From NCBI GenBank assembly GCA_020442385.1, contig JAGRKE010000008.1, positions 1-64,000 on the forward strand: a DNA stretch of 64,000 bases, read 5' to 3'. The position numbers and the translations under genes are program-made. The notes under the pieces were generated by a model, which saw only the letters and a list, made by a program, of their open reading frames with translations, ran no database searches and was not told where the DNA came from. Shown piece after piece: positions 63,524 through 64,000 of the stretch (the first letter of the stretch is position 1; every line of letters begins with the position of its first letter). The stretch is from Alphaproteobacteria bacterium (GTDB taxonomy: Bacteria; Pseudomonadota; Alphaproteobacteria; Micavibrionales; Micavibrionaceae).

Positions 63524-64000
63524 ATGGATCTGATGACAAACGAGCGCGGCAACATGTTGTTCATCATCCTTATTGCCGTAGCGCTGCTCGGCTTTTTGAC
63601 CGCCGCCATTCAGTATTCCAGCAATCCCGAAGGGGCGACCATCGATAAGGAAGAGCTGCGTATTCGTATTACGGAAGTGCAGCGCTATGTCTCCGAGCTG
63701 GAACGCGCGGTTTTATATATCCAGCAAAACGGCTATAGCGAGGATGATATTCGCTTCGCCAATCCCGAGAACACAGATTATGGCGATTTGTCAGCGGACG
63801 CAGACCCAACCAATCAGGTTTTCCACCGCGATGGCGGGGCGGCGCTGTATCGCGATGCGCCCGATGGCATCAATGACGGCAGCGCGTGGGAGTTTTATGG
63901 CGGCACGCATCTACCCGGCGTGGGCTCGGACAAGCCTGATTTGATTGCCGTGCTGCCCAATGTCACCGCGCAATTTTGCAGCCGGATTAATGAAATCAAT
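63524..64000 (+). CDS. Pseudopilin-like secreted protein (partial, runs off the window)
   Basis: The 159 codons present start MDLMTNERGNMLFIILIAVA, a short polar leader and hydrophobic helix like a type IV pilin-like N-terminus. The following region has VQRYVSELERAVLYIQQNG and DDIRFANPENTDYGDL, which fits the paralogue at 55998-56726 (DISFAN). The frame remains open to the last base. It starts 14 bases after the carboxypeptidase stop, so it may be in that operon. No pilus assembly genes are nearby. Confidence 0.62.
   Translation, partial: MDLMTNERGNMLFIILIAVALLGFLTAAIQYSSNPEGATIDKEELRIRITEVQRYVSELERAVLYIQQNGYSEDDIRFANPENTDYGDLSADADPTNQVFHRDGGAALYRDAPDGINDGSAWEFYGGTHLPGVGSDKPDLIAVLPNVTAQFCSRINEIN

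Overview
The window looks like chromosomal DNA from an alphaproteobacterium. It is moderately GC-rich and densely packed, with genes on both strands. The markers are the tRNA-Gly/tuf pair at the left edge, an NDUFA12-type complex I accessory protein, the run aroQ-accB-accC-aat-DUF2155-mlaD-NDUFA12, a phasin, ClpS next to ClpA, and a PBP1A with a CxxC pair. Several small peptidoglycan-binding-domain proteins and pseudopilin-like proteins hint at a Micavibrio- or Rhodospirillales-like lineage, but that is inference. I saw no phage, transposase, integrase or CRISPR array.

Layout. 1-7446 (mostly minus): the 5' end of tuf, a small unknown gene, tRNA-Gly(TCC), a polysaccharide deacetylase, glucokinase, an FMN reductase (plus), PBP1A and the MlaFE lipid transporter. 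7547-10464 (plus): a VanX-like dipeptidase and two cell-envelope-type accessory proteins. 10461-13401 (minus): the rpsF-rpsR-rplI-dnaB cluster. 14225-20539 (plus): fabD-fabG-HAD phosphatase-acpP-fabF-mltG, with two AT-rich orphan genes and a duplication scar between fabG and the HAD gene. 21194-31594: asnB plus a glycosyltransferase, a lone DsbD alpha domain, YqgE, an M16 peptidase, threonine synthase, the PdxS/PdxT pyridoxal phosphate synthase and an orphan N-acyltransferase. 31723-34790: a His/Cys-rich protein, an RluA-type pseudouridine synthase, and small, mostly AT-rich accessory genes. 34793-46550: guaA, metF-metE, a putative metalloprotease, two related PIN-like proteins, rsmB-like, a TauE-type transporter, guaB and rlmE. 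46593-54540: an M48-TPR protease, two DsbA-like oxidoreductases with a copper chaperone, then the aroQ-acc-aat-mlaD block. 54604-64000: RidA, a response regulator fused to a deaminase-like domain, a pseudopilin, clpA, a DUF305 protein, clpS, an unknown gene, a phasin, a D,D-carboxypeptidase with a SPOR domain, and the start of a second pseudopilin.

How it fits together. Most genes serve core functions: fatty acid synthesis (fabD/G/F, acpP, accB/C), purine synthesis (guaA/B), methionine (metF/E), PLP, translation, envelope building and lipid transport, and regulated proteolysis (ClpAPS). The parts worth a second look are the fabG/HAD duplication scar, a switch-like leader in front of fabF, the response regulator whose deaminase domain has lost its zinc cysteines, the PIN-like pair, the repeated TGC-N3-GCA sites between the phasin and carboxypeptidase genes, and the hairpin abutting the dnaB start codon.
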